A stretch of DNA of 64,000 nt, taken from NCBI GenBank assembly GCA_022711405.1, contig JAKLFC010000002.1, positions 62,001-126,000 on the forward strand, in the 5' to 3' direction. The notes under the pieces were generated by a model. The model searched no databases. It was not told where the DNA came from and saw nothing but the letters and a program-made list of their open reading frames with translations. Source of the stretch: Bacteroidota bacterium. GTDB lineage: Bacteria; Bacteroidota; Bacteroidia; Bacteroidales; JAGONC01. Below, piece by piece: positions 35,776-43,972 of this stretch. Numbering within the stretch: position 1 is the first letter of the stretch; each line of letters begins with the position of its first letter. The position numbers and the translations under genes were made by a program.

Positions 35776-37157
35776 GGTGTCTGAATTTTTTCCAACTCCA
35801 CGGTAAAATGCCTGAGCAACGACGCCTCCCGGGTGATCCTATATCCTGTGGTGATCGAATCCCTTCTGTCATAGATGTTTTTCAGAGCTGTCGCAACCAC
35901 GTCCATGTGATTGTTGGTATAGACCCTTCGCGGAATGGTAAGCCGCATCAGTTCCAGGTTGGGATACCGGTTCTCGCGCGTCACCGGATCGCGGTCGGCC
36001 ATCAGGGCTCCTATTTCCACGCCCCTCACCCCTGCTTCCAGATATAGTTCGACCACCAGGGTCTGGGCGATGTACTGCTGAGCTGGGACAAAAGGCAGGA
36101 ACCGTTTGGCATCCAAAAAGACCGCATGACCTCCTGCCGGTTGCTGTACGGGGATCCCAAGTTCATTCAGGCTGTTCCATAAGTATTCTACCTGCCGTAT
36201 CCGGCTTTCCAGGTAGTCAAACTCTGTCCCTTCATAGAGTCCCTGGGCCAGGGCATTCATATCCCGTCCCGACATGCCTCCGTACGTGATGAATCCTTCG
36301 AACATGATATTATACAGGCTTGCCCTTCGAAACAGCTCGGGATCCCTTAACCCAATGAAGCCGCCCATGTTGACGATGGCATCCTTTTTACTGCTCATGG
36401 TAGCCATGTCGGCATACTGATACATTTCCCTTACGATCTCCCGTATAGACCTGTGCTCGTACCCCTTTTCACGTTTTTTGATGAAATAGGCATTCTCCGC
36501 AAAACGGGCCGAGTCGAATACTACCGGGATTCCATATCCTTTCGCCATGGAATGCACGGCTTTCATGTTCTCCATGGACACCGGCTGGCCCCCTGATGTA
36601 TTGCAGGTGACCGTCAGAACGATCATCGGGATCTTTTCACGTGGATGGCTTCTCAGTACCTGCTCTAGTTTACCCAGATCGACATTTCCTTTGAAAGGGT
36701 GGAAAACATGGGTATCAAAGGCTTCATCAATGGTACAATCAACTGCCTCCGCGTGTCTGAACTCAATATGGCCCTTGGTAGTGTCAAAATGAGCATTTCC
36801 CGGAACCAGGTCACCCTTTTTGACCAGTGCAGAGAAAAGTACATTCTCTGCGGCCCTTCCCTGATGAGTGGGCAGGAAATACTCAAAGCCCATGATCTCC
36901 CTGATCGCTTCCTTCATTTTGTAATAGGAGGAAGAGCCTGCGTAGCTTTCATCCCCCAGCATCATCTCCGACCATTGCCGGTCGCTCATGGCTCCTGTAC
37001 CTGAGTCGGTCAGAAGATCAATAAAAACCTTGTCGCTCCTGAGGTTGAACACATTGAACCGGGCTTCCTGTATCCATTGCTCTCTCTCGGTCCGGTTGCT
37101 CCGGCGGATATTCTCCACCATTTTTATCTTGTAGGATTCTGCAAAAGGTAGTTCCAT
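35772..37157 (-). CDS. tnaA: Tryptophanase (PLP-dependent beta-eliminating lyase)
   Basis: The 461-residue product aligns along its length with tryptophanase: FIDLLTDSGTGAMSD, THQGRAAEN, FDTTKGH, TCNTSGGQPVS, DSARFAENAYFIK and the PLP lysine in SSKKDA (Lys257/258). His450 in LLRHFTVEL is the tryptophanase-type residue, where tyrosine phenol-lyase has Phe, and DSARFAEN rather than DATRCVEN also favours TnaA. It splits L-tryptophan to indole, pyruvate and ammonia. No TnaC-like leader or tnaB permease lies next to it. It is the first gene of a two-gene operon with queD. Confidence 0.92.
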   Translation of the reverse strand: MELPFAESYKIKMVENIRRSNRTEREQWIQEARFNVFNLRSDKVFIDLLTDSGTGAMSDRQWSEMMLGDESYAGSSSYYKMKEAIREIMGFEYFLPTHQGRAAENVLFSALVKKGDLVPGNAHFDTTKGHIEFRHAEAVDCTIDEAFDTHVFHPFKGNVDLGKLEQVLRSHPREKIPMIVLTVTCNTSGGQPVSMENMKAVHSMAKGYGIPVVFDSARFAENAYFIKKREKGYEHRSIREIVREMYQYADMATMSSKKDAIVNMGGFIGLRDPELFRRASLYNIMFEGFITYGGMSGRDMNALAQGLYEGTEFDYLESRIRQVEYLWNSLNELGIPVQQPAGGHAVFLDAKRFLPFVPAQQYIAQTLVVELYLEAGVRGVEIGALMADRDPVTRENRYPNLELMRLTIPRRVYTNNHMDVVATALKNIYDRRDSITTGYRITREASLLRHFTVELEKIQTP

Positions 37158-37218
37158 ATGATGTTAACATAAATTTATACCAGGAATAAGATAATCCGTG
37201 CAAAGTGAAATGATCCTT

Positions 37219-37320
37219 TCACTCCACCACGATCAGGAGGTTGAAGGGATAAACGTCCCTTTTCTTTACGTTCAGGTAGTTCTTGGTGGCCAGTATAGAT
37301 AAAAGACCTTCCAGGGTCAT
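37219..37320 (-). other. Short ORF or gene remnant in the tnaA upstream spacer
   Basis: A 33-codon minus-strand frame (MTLEGLLSILATKNY to FNLLIVVE) lies in the 370-bp spacer between tnaA and the GIN-domain lipoprotein. An in-frame TAA precedes the ATG. The text resembles the C-terminal end of a longer enzyme, possibly a methyltransferase, more than a complete small protein, so it may be a decayed remnant. The rest of 37158-37527 is AT-rich with no other feature except weak -7-like boxes (TATCTTCG at 37455, TATCTTAG at 37483). Confidence 0.3.
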
Positions 37321-37527
37321 ATTAATGCATTATGGCTCAAAGATATAAAAAAAATCATTCATGATAATGTACCCATACCCCCAGGATCGAAAAAAAAAGC
37401 TTCTAACAGCTCCGTTCATGAAAAATTACTGATCCGACAGCATAATTAACACGATATCTTCGTTATTATCAAAACTATGGATTATCTTAGCAGGAATAAT
37501 ATCAACATTTAATTAATGCGAATTTCG

Positions 37528-38310
37528 ATGAAAACATGTTCGGGATTCTTATTTCTCATCCTGCTTGTCACAGGCTTCCTGTATACCGGATGTGACGGAC
37601 CCGGGAACTGCATCGACGGCAACGGAATTGTACAGACGGAAACAAGGATTACTGGCTCCTTTACAGGCATCTCCTCGGAAAGCTTCTTTGACGTATACCT
37701 CATCCAGGATTCGATCGAAGAGGTCATTGTGGAAGCTGAATCAAATCTGTTGCCCTATATCCAGACAGTGGTCAGCGGATCAGTCCTCATCCTGCGTGAA
37801 CAAAAGCATTATTGCCTGGATAATACCCTGCCGGTAAAGATCACCGTAAGGGTGAAGAATCTTGAAAAGGTGGCTCTCACAGGCTCTGGAAACATCCAAG
37901 GAAACTCTGAGCTCGAAACACATTCCCTTGAGATCGACCTTACCGGATCTGGAAACATAGATATGGAAGTGAAGGCCCAACAGGTTGAAGCCTGGCTGGG
38001 CGGCTCCGGAAACATTGACCTGGGTGTGACCACCTATGATATTCAGGCTACCATTACGGGTTCGGGAGATCTACATTTCTGGGGAGAAACCCTCGACAGC
38101 GATGTGACGATTACAGGCTCAGGAAACATCAGGGCCTATGGTCTTGTCCAGGATAACTGCTATGTCACCATAACCGGTTCAGGAAGTGTGTATGTGTTTG
38201 TCAACGACTACCTTGATGTAAAGATCACGGGCAGCGGTTCGGTCTACTACCGGGGAAGCCCCCAGATCAAGGCGAGCATCACCGGTTCGGGTAAAGTGGT
38301 TCCGGGGTAG
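37528..38310 (+). CDS. Lipoprotein with GIN (DUF2807) auto-transporter-adhesin-head-like domain
   Basis: From 37528 the product is 260 residues with a lipoprotein signal (FLYTGCDG). The body is a DUF2807/GIN domain: right-handed beta-helix-like repeats with a TGSGN or TGSGS turn recurring eight times (LTGSGNIQG, LTGSGNIDM, GGSGNIDLG, ITGSGDLHF, ITGSGNIRA, ITGSGSVYV, ITGSGSVYY, ITGSGKVVP). Such proteins are common in Bacteroidota, with no settled function. ATG 37516 is 12 bp earlier and gives only four extra residues; it cannot be excluded. Confidence 0.85.
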   Translation: MKTCSGFLFLILLVTGFLYTGCDGPGNCIDGNGIVQTETRITGSFTGISSESFFDVYLIQDSIEEVIVEAESNLLPYIQTVVSGSVLILREQKHYCLDNTLPVKITVRVKNLEKVALTGSGNIQGNSELETHSLEIDLTGSGNIDMEVKAQQVEAWLGGSGNIDLGVTTYDIQATITGSGDLHFWGETLDSDVTITGSGNIRAYGLVQDNCYVTITGSGSVYVFVNDYLDVKITGSGSVYYRGSPQIKASITGSGKVVPG

Positions 38311-38325
38311 TCAGTCAGCAGCTTG

Positions 38326-38351
38326 TCCTGATGAGCGAAGCGAAATCAGGA
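38326..38351. repeat. Small hairpin repeat after the GIN lipoprotein
   Basis: TCCTGAT (38326-38332) pairs with ATCAGGA (38345-38351) around GAGCGAAGCGAA. A direct repeat CAGTCAGCA flanks it on both sides. This looks like a short interspersed palindrome, possibly acting as a weak terminator. Confidence 0.5.
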
Positions 38352-38408
38352 TCAACAGTCAGCAATTGAACAATTTGACAATTTAACAATGATTAATCCT
38401 GGTTCATT

Positions 38409-39044
38409 ATGAAAAAACACATAATTCTTCTCGTCCTGTTACTGACAGGTGCCGCCATGTCTGCTCAAACCGGTACAGAGACCACTGGAGGGGATGAAAA
38501 AATCCAGACCCTTTTCGGGGAGAATGTCCATAACGGAGGGTATGGAGCCCTGATGTTCAACTATTCGAACATCAATGATGAAGACGCTTTCCTGTTCGGA
38601 ATGCGGGGCGGCTGGCTCATCGACCACCGGCTGACGATCGGCCTGGCGGGGTACGGATTCATCAGCGACATGCAGTGGGATAACCAGAACGATGAACCGA
38701 ATAATTTCCTGGCCGGCGGATACGGAGGCTTCCTGGTCGAACCCATCCTGTTCCCTCACAAACCAGTTCACCTGGCTTTTCCAATTCTCATAGGTGGCGG
38801 TGGAATGGCCATGGTTAAAAATCATCAGATGGATGACGATTGGGACGACTGGTGGGTCGACTATGCAGGGGCATTCTTTGTATTCGAGCCGGGCGTGGAA
38901 CTGGAACTGAACCTGGTCAGGAATATGCGTGTGGGATTTGCTGTGACCTACAGGCTCACCCAGGATCTTAAGATGGGTGATATCGACGAAAAGGCGCTCA
39001 ATGGTTTTAATTTTGGCCTGACCCTGAAATTTGGAGAGTTCTGA
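38409..39044 (+). CDS. Outer-membrane beta-barrel-like protein, function unknown
   Basis: The 211-residue product has a signal peptide (MKKHIILLVLLLTGAAMSAQ). It then shows alternating amphipathic strands with Gly-rich turns (YGALMFNYSNI, FGMRGGWLIDHRLTIGLAGYGF, RVGFAVTYRLTQDL) and ends in a strand with C-terminal Phe (NFGLTLKFGEF), which suggests a small outer-membrane barrel. No specific family was recognised. It stands alone between two transcription units. Confidence 0.7.
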   Translation: MKKHIILLVLLLTGAAMSAQTGTETTGGDEKIQTLFGENVHNGGYGALMFNYSNINDEDAFLFGMRGGWLIDHRLTIGLAGYGFISDMQWDNQNDEPNNFLAGGYGGFLVEPILFPHKPVHLAFPILIGGGGMAMVKNHQMDDDWDDWWVDYAGAFFVFEPGVELELNLVRNMRVGFAVTYRLTQDLKMGDIDEKALNGFNFGLTLKFGEF

Positions 39045-39094
39045 GGCGAACGATCTTTTTCCCTATCTTCGCATAAATATTAATTCCATAGTTT

Positions 39095-40360
39095 ATGCGA
39101 TCCCTGTTCATCTTCCTCCTCATGGGCATGTTGTTCAAGGGAACTGCCCAGTTTGATGCCTATTTTGAAAATAAATCCCTGCGGATCGACTACCAGCACG
39201 CTGGCAACAGTACCGAAGATTTCTATTTTCTGGATGAAGTGAAAATCGAACCTTTCTGGGGCGGCTCCAGAACCAACCTGATCGATCCTTTTGGTTACGG
39301 GGAGTATCAGATAAAGGTTTTTGACCAGTCTTCCGGCCAGCTGATCTTTTCACGGGGATACAGCACCCTGTTCATGGAATGGCAGACCACCGCAGAAGCC
39401 AAAAAACTGCAGAAGAGCTTTTCAGAAACCGTCTGCCTGCCTTTGCCAAAAAAACCGGCCCGGATCGAGTTTTATACCCGCAACCGTGCCGGTGATTTCG
39501 AAAAAAAATACGAATACGCATTCAATCCCTCCGATTATTTCATCCATCCGGAGCAACGAATGATCTTTCCTGTTTTTGATGTTCAGGTCAACGGAGATCC
39601 CTCCCAAAAAGTGGATATTGTGATCCTGCCCGATGGATACACCTCCCGTGAATTGAAAAAATTTAAAAAGGATTGTCAGCAGTTTGCCGGGATCCTGTTC
39701 AGCTTTGAGCCTTTCCGGTCCAACCGGTCAAAGTTCAATATCCGGGGAGTGCTGGCTCCGTCGCAGGAGCCGGGCAACGACATTCCGGCCGATGGTGTAT
39801 GGAAAAACTCCATCCTCGAAACCAGCTTTTATACCTTCGACAGTGAGCGCTACTGCATGACCCGGGCCAACAAAACCATGGCTGACCTGGCTGCCAATGC
39901 CCCCTATGATCAGATCTATATCCTGGTTAACCAGGATAAGTACGGCGGGGGAGGCATTTTCAACCAGTATTGTGTCAGCGTAAGCGGCAATCTCAGCTCG
40001 GCCAAGATCATTGTCCATGAGTTCGGACATGGCTTTGCAGGACTGGGGGATGAATATGTGGGAGATGTCTCCTACAATGAGTTCTACCCTCTGGATGTCG
40101 AACCCTGGGAGCCCAACCTGACCACACTGGTCCATTTTGACAGAAAATGGGGCGCAATGATCACGCCCGGCGTTCCGGTACCCACTCCTGACACGAAGGA
40201 GTATGAACAGGTCATCGGTGTCTTTGAAGGAGGCGGCTATGCCACCAAAGGAGTCTACCGCCCGGTACACGACTGTCTGATGAATACCTTCGATGGAGAT
40301 GTCTTCTGTGGAGTCTGCCGGGATGCGATCCAGCGAATGATTGATTTCCATTCGAAATAA
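39095..40360 (+). CDS. Secreted M64 (IgA-peptidase-type) zinc metallopeptidase
   Basis: The 421-residue product has a signal peptide (about 1-18), an N-terminal beta-sandwich (about 20-145) and a peptidase M64 domain (about 160-420). The zinc site is complete: His308, Glu309 and His312 in HEFGHGFAGLGDEY, with the downstream Asp319 typical of the family. The family is named after a Clostridium ramosum IgA protease; in environmental Bacteroidota the substrate is unknown. TATCTTCG (39064-39071) is a one-mismatch -7 box 24 bp before the start. No T9SS sorting domain is present. Confidence 0.9.
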   Translation: MRSLFIFLLMGMLFKGTAQFDAYFENKSLRIDYQHAGNSTEDFYFLDEVKIEPFWGGSRTNLIDPFGYGEYQIKVFDQSSGQLIFSRGYSTLFMEWQTTAEAKKLQKSFSETVCLPLPKKPARIEFYTRNRAGDFEKKYEYAFNPSDYFIHPEQRMIFPVFDVQVNGDPSQKVDIVILPDGYTSRELKKFKKDCQQFAGILFSFEPFRSNRSKFNIRGVLAPSQEPGNDIPADGVWKNSILETSFYTFDSERYCMTRANKTMADLAANAPYDQIYILVNQDKYGGGGIFNQYCVSVSGNLSSAKIIVHEFGHGFAGLGDEYVGDVSYNEFYPLDVEPWEPNLTTLVHFDRKWGAMITPGVPVPTPDTKEYEQVIGVFEGGGYATKGVYRPVHDCLMNTFDGDVFCGVCRDAIQRMIDFHSK

Positions 40361-40364
40361 TGAC

Positions 40365-40385
40365 GTAAGGAAATCCTTACCTTTG
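40365..40385 (+). promoter_or_regulatory. -7 box overlapping an inverted repeat upstream of ptb
   Basis: TACCTTTG (40378-40385) matches TAnnTTTG exactly and lies 32 bp before the ptb start. It overlaps the inverted repeat GTAAGG (40365-40370) / CCTTAC (40375-40380), which could be a small operator. Confidence 0.45.
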
Positions 40386-40416
40386 TGGCACAAAATAACA
40401 GATAAGCATCGCGGAT

Positions 40417-41313
40417 ATGATCAGTAAATTAAACGAGCTGGTGGAGCTTGCAAAGAAACGGCCGAGGAGAAAAATAGCCATAGCAGCCGCTGGAGATTAC
40501 GAGGCACTGGAGGCAGTCCGGAATGCGATCAGGGAAGGCTGGATTGAACCGATCCTGATCGGGTATAAGCCTGCGATCACCACCATCGCCGAGGAACTGG
40601 AATTCGATCTGAGTCCCTATGAGATCATCCACGTTCCTGATTCCGTTCAGGCCGCGGCTGAAGCCACCCGCCTGGTTCGCGAAGGCTATGCCGATGTGCT
40701 GATGAAAGGGCTTGTGAGCACGCAGTACCTGCTCCGGGCAGTGCTCGACAAGGAAAACGGACTGAGATCGGGCGACCTGCTGAGCCATGTAGCATTCTTT
40801 GAGTCACCCTATTATCATAAACTTCTCGGACTGACGGATGCTGCCATGAACGTCAATCCAACGTTCGAGGATAAAGTAGCCCTGATCAACAATGCGGTGG
40901 AAGCGTTTCATAAGCTGGACGTGGAAGTGCCCAAAGTGGCCGTGATCGGATCTGTGGAAACGATCAATCCCAAAATGGAAGCCACCATGCATGCTGCCAC
41001 CCTATCCATGATGAACAAGAGAAACCAGATCAAGGGATGTATCGTGGATGGTCCGCTTGCCCTGGATAATGCAGTCTCGAAAAAATCTGCCGAACTCAAG
41101 CATATTGAAAGTGACGTGGCCGGTGATGTCGACCTCATTGTAGCACCTGAGATCAACGGGGCCAATTTCCTGTATAAAGCATTGAATTTCATAGGGGGAG
41201 CCACCGCTGCTGCCGTGATCATGGGTGCACGCGTACCCATCGTGCTGACTTCCCGGGCGGATTCCGAACGCAGTAAATTTCTTTCCATTGCACTGGCAGC
41301 CGCGATGGATTAA
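40417..41313 (+). CDS. ptb: Phosphate butyryltransferase
   Basis: The 298-residue product belongs to the phosphate acetyl/butyryltransferase family and has the usual length of Ptb. Visible family segments are KIAIAAAGDYEALEAV near the N-terminus, VLMKGLVSTQYLLRAVL, HVAFFE, NPTFEDKVALI and VAPEINGANFLYKAL. It exchanges CoA of butyryl-CoA or branched acyl-CoA for phosphate. The next gene, 31 bp away, is butyrate kinase, giving the complete Ptb-Buk route from acyl-CoA to acid plus ATP. Confidence 0.92.
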   Translation: MISKLNELVELAKKRPRRKIAIAAAGDYEALEAVRNAIREGWIEPILIGYKPAITTIAEELEFDLSPYEIIHVPDSVQAAAEATRLVREGYADVLMKGLVSTQYLLRAVLDKENGLRSGDLLSHVAFFESPYYHKLLGLTDAAMNVNPTFEDKVALINNAVEAFHKLDVEVPKVAVIGSVETINPKMEATMHAATLSMMNKRNQIKGCIVDGPLALDNAVSKKSAELKHIESDVAGDVDLIVAPEINGANFLYKALNFIGGATAAAVIMGARVPIVLTSRADSERSKFLSIALAAAMD

Positions 41314-41344
41314 ATACATGACCGGGTTTCCTTACTGAACAACT

Positions 41345-42421
41345 ATGACCTCTATCAGGATTTTGGCGATCAATCCGGGTTCCACTTCAACGAAAATAGC
41401 CGTCTACGAAGAGAACCAGCCCATCTTTGCCAAAACCCTCCGCCATTCCCGGGAAGAGATCGCCTCATACCCCCGGGTGGCGGATCAGTACCAGTTCCGC
41501 AAACAGATCATCATCGAACAGCTTAAGGAAGCCGACATTGACCTGAACACCCTGCAGGCGATCGTCGGACGCGGTGGACTGCTGAAGCCCATCCCTTCAG
41601 GGGTTTACGAAGTCAATGAAAAAATGAAGCAGGACCTGATGCAGGCCACCTATGGGGAACATGCCAGCAACCTGGGCGGACTGATCGCTGATGATATTGC
41701 CAGGTCACTGCCCGACGCCAAGGCCTATATCACCAATCCCGTCGTCGTTGATGAACTCACCGATCTGGCAAGGATCGCGGGGCACCCTCTTTTTGAACGC
41801 AAATCCATCTTCCACGCACTTAACCAGAAAGCAGTGGCCGAAAACCACTGCCGTTCGGTCATGAAACGGTACGAAGACCTCAACCTGATCGTGGTCCACC
41901 TGGGAGGAGGCATTTCGGTCGGAGCCCATCGCAAGGGAAAAGTGATCGATGTCAACCAGGCACTCGACGGGGAAGGCCCCTTTACTCCGGAACGAAGCGG
42001 CACACTGCCCTGCGGCGACCTCGTCAACCTGAGCTTCAGCGGGAAATATACCCAGAAGGAAATCAAAAAGATGATCACCGGGGAAGGAGGAATGGTGGCT
42101 TACCTGGGTACCAACAGCGCCTATGATGCAGAGCAACGGGCAGCAAGCGGGGATGCCAGGGCAAAACTGATCCTCGAAGCCATGGCCTACCAGGTGGCAA
42201 AACATGTCGGCGCCATGGTCACCGTACTCAAAAGCGAGGTCGACGGAATCCTTATCACAGGGGGCATAGCCCACAGCAAGCAATTTGTCAACATGATCAT
42301 TGAACGCATCTATAAACTGGGACCGGTCCATGTCTACCCCGGTGAGGATGAAATGCGTGCCCTGGCCGAGAACGGACTTAGGGTGATCCGAAGCGAGGTC
42401 CTGGTAAAAGAATATGACTGA
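41345..42421 (+). CDS. buk: Butyrate kinase
   Basis: The 358-residue product is an acetate/butyrate kinase of the ASKHA fold: ILAINPGSTSTKIAVYE (phosphate-1 loop), IVGRGGLLKPI, NPVVVDEL, VVHLGGGISVGAHRKGKVIDV (phosphate-2), FTPERSGTLPCGDL and ILITGGIAHS (adenosine loop). Length and motifs match Buk rather than AckA (about 400 residues). It transfers phosphate from butyryl-phosphate or a branched acyl-phosphate to ADP. In this neighbourhood isovaleryl- or isobutyryl-phosphate is a likely substrate. Confidence 0.92.
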   Translation: MTSIRILAINPGSTSTKIAVYEENQPIFAKTLRHSREEIASYPRVADQYQFRKQIIIEQLKEADIDLNTLQAIVGRGGLLKPIPSGVYEVNEKMKQDLMQATYGEHASNLGGLIADDIARSLPDAKAYITNPVVVDELTDLARIAGHPLFERKSIFHALNQKAVAENHCRSVMKRYEDLNLIVVHLGGGISVGAHRKGKVIDVNQALDGEGPFTPERSGTLPCGDLVNLSFSGKYTQKEIKKMITGEGGMVAYLGTNSAYDAEQRAASGDARAKLILEAMAYQVAKHVGAMVTVLKSEVDGILITGGIAHSKQFVNMIIERIYKLGPVHVYPGEDEMRALAENGLRVIRSEVLVKEYD

Positions 42422-42535
42422 CCCAACCCATCCCATTTCCGAACTTTTTTGCCTGTCCGTTGTTTGTTGTCCAAACACATCACCTTTACCTCTTAACCAA
42501 ACAGGCCTCTTAACCCTTTGACATAACCTGATGAC

Positions 42536-43375
42536 ATGAAACTATACTCCATCCCAACCGGTACCCTCAAGCTCGACGGCGGATCCATGTTCGGAGTGGT
42601 GCCCAAGACCCTCTGGTCAAGCGCATACCCCGCCGACGAAAACAACCTGTGCACCTGGGCCATGCGCTGCCTGCTGGTGGACACAGGAAACCGTAAAGTT
42701 TTGATCGATAATGGAATTGGAGATCATCATGATGAAAAATTCAGGAGCCTCTACGGACTGAACGGAGAGGATTCTGTTGGTAAATCTCTGGCAACACACG
42801 GACTTTCACCGGATGACATCACCGATGTCATCCTTACCCACCTCCATTTTGATCATTGCGGTGGAAGCGTAAAGTTCAACGACGACCGTTCGCGGCTTAT
42901 CCCAGCTTTCCCCGGTGCCACCTATTGGGTCAGCAAAACCCAGTGGGACAATGCCAGTCATCCCAATCAAAGGGAAAAAGCATCCTTCCTGAAGAAGACG
43001 TTTACCCCTGTCCTCGAAACTAACCAGCTTGCGTTCATTGAGGAAGAAGGAGAACTTTTTCCCGGAATCACCGTCCGGATCTTTGACGGTCATACCCAGG
43101 GACAGGTCATTCCATTCATCCGGTATAAAAATACGACCGTGGTCTTCGTGGCGGATTTGATACCTTCCTCAGCGCACATTCCCCTTTCCTGGATGCTATC
43201 GTTTGATATGCAGCCCATGGTCACATTAATGGAAAAGGAAGACTTTCTAAATGAAGCAGCTGATAATCAATACGTTCTATTCCTTGAGCACGATCTGTAC
43301 CACGAATGCTGCACGGTGCAGCGAACGGAAAAGGGAGTCAGACTGAAGGAAACATTTGAATTTCAGTTTATTTAA
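42536..43375 (+). CDS. Metallo-beta-lactamase-fold hydrolase
   Basis: The 279-residue product has the zinc motif HLHFDHCGG (HxHxDH), a preceding VDTGNRKVLIDNGIGDH strand, DGHTQGQVIPFI with the third His, VFVADLIP with the bridging Asp, and a late EHDLYHE His. This is the general MBL-fold group that includes lactonases and thioesterases; the substrate cannot be read from sequence. It sits between ptb-buk and the leucine-type cluster. Its TAA stop codon (43373-43375) lies inside the left inverted repeat of the GxxExxY element, so the element borders or has altered the 3' end. Confidence 0.85.
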   Translation: MKLYSIPTGTLKLDGGSMFGVVPKTLWSSAYPADENNLCTWAMRCLLVDTGNRKVLIDNGIGDHHDEKFRSLYGLNGEDSVGKSLATHGLSPDDITDVILTHLHFDHCGGSVKFNDDRSRLIPAFPGATYWVSKTQWDNASHPNQREKASFLKKTFTPVLETNQLAFIEEEGELFPGITVRIFDGHTQGQVIPFIRYKNTTVVFVADLIPSSAHIPLSWMLSFDMQPMVTLMEKEDFLNEAADNQYVLFLEHDLYHECCTVQRTEKGVRLKETFEFQFI

Positions 43376-43843
43376 ACACGAAGGAACTCAAAGGATATTA
43401 TAAGGTACACTAAGTTTACAGGATGATGCGTTTGATACCATTTTTCAAGTGTAACACATTGAAATTTACCAATAAAGCTAATTTGCAATCAGATAACCTT
43501 AGGTAAGTGAGTACCTGTGCCAAATGAACTTCATTGAGTAATTCAACGGATTTTATCTCAACTATAACCTGGTTTTCAACCATCAGATCGATCCTGTAGC
43601 CCACTTCAAGTCTGACTTCGTTATAGACTAAGGGCAAAGGTTTTTGCTTTTCCACAAATAATCCGCTTTGTCTGATTTCATAGCATAAACATTCCTCATA
43701 AGCACTTTCCAAAAGACCCGGCCCTAAAGCAGAATGAACTTAAAAAGCACAATCCAATATTTGTTTAAATATCTCTTCCCTTGTCATGATGCTTTTCTTC
43801 TTAGTGTTCCTTAATTATAACCTTCGTGTTCCTTCGTGTTTAA
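43372..43843. mobile_element. GxxExxY-nuclease element bounded by about 44-bp inverted repeats
   Basis: The left end (43372-43414, TTAAACACGAAGGAACTCAA...ACTAAG) and the right end (43800-43843), read on the opposite strand (TTAAACACGAAGGAACACGA...ACTAAG), agree at about 38 of 44 positions. They enclose only the GxxExxY gene, with 1 bp on one side and 12 bp on the other. Related ends occur at 48678-48718, 58330-58438 and 63226-63333. No target duplication is obvious. The layout suggests an element made of nuclease gene plus ends, with gene-free derivatives elsewhere. Confidence 0.75.
43416..43787 (-). pseudogene. GxxExxY-family PD-(D/E)XK-type nuclease with a premature stop
   Basis: Read from the ATG at 43787, the frame gives MTREEIFKQILDCAF, then TAA (43740-43742), then VHSALGPGLLESAYEECL and a normal C-terminus of about 108 residues. 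The name motif is present (GLLESAY), and D...EIK in YRIDLMVENQVIVEIKS matches the PD-(D/E)XK nuclease core. The stop stands where homologues usually have Lys, so a single AAA-to-TAA change explains it. A TTG at 43712 could start a shortened protein but would lose the Gly of the motif. The family's role is not established; it is frequent in Bacteroidota and cyanobacteria. Confidence 0.8.
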
Positions 43844-43972
43844 GTAAATAAAAATCCCGTCATCTCTGTTAATCCGGCCACGCTATAAATGTTACCCTGA
43901 AAGAAATAAAAAATGAAGTGATTCCGGAAATTTTTTTATCTTGCAACGGTAACAAGATTAAATCCAGTCACC

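Noticed and set aside
37860..38300. Recurring ACCGGTTCAGG-like motifs considered as a DNA repeat array
   Set aside because: They encode the TGSGN turns of the GIN-domain lipoprotein and vary at codon third positions.
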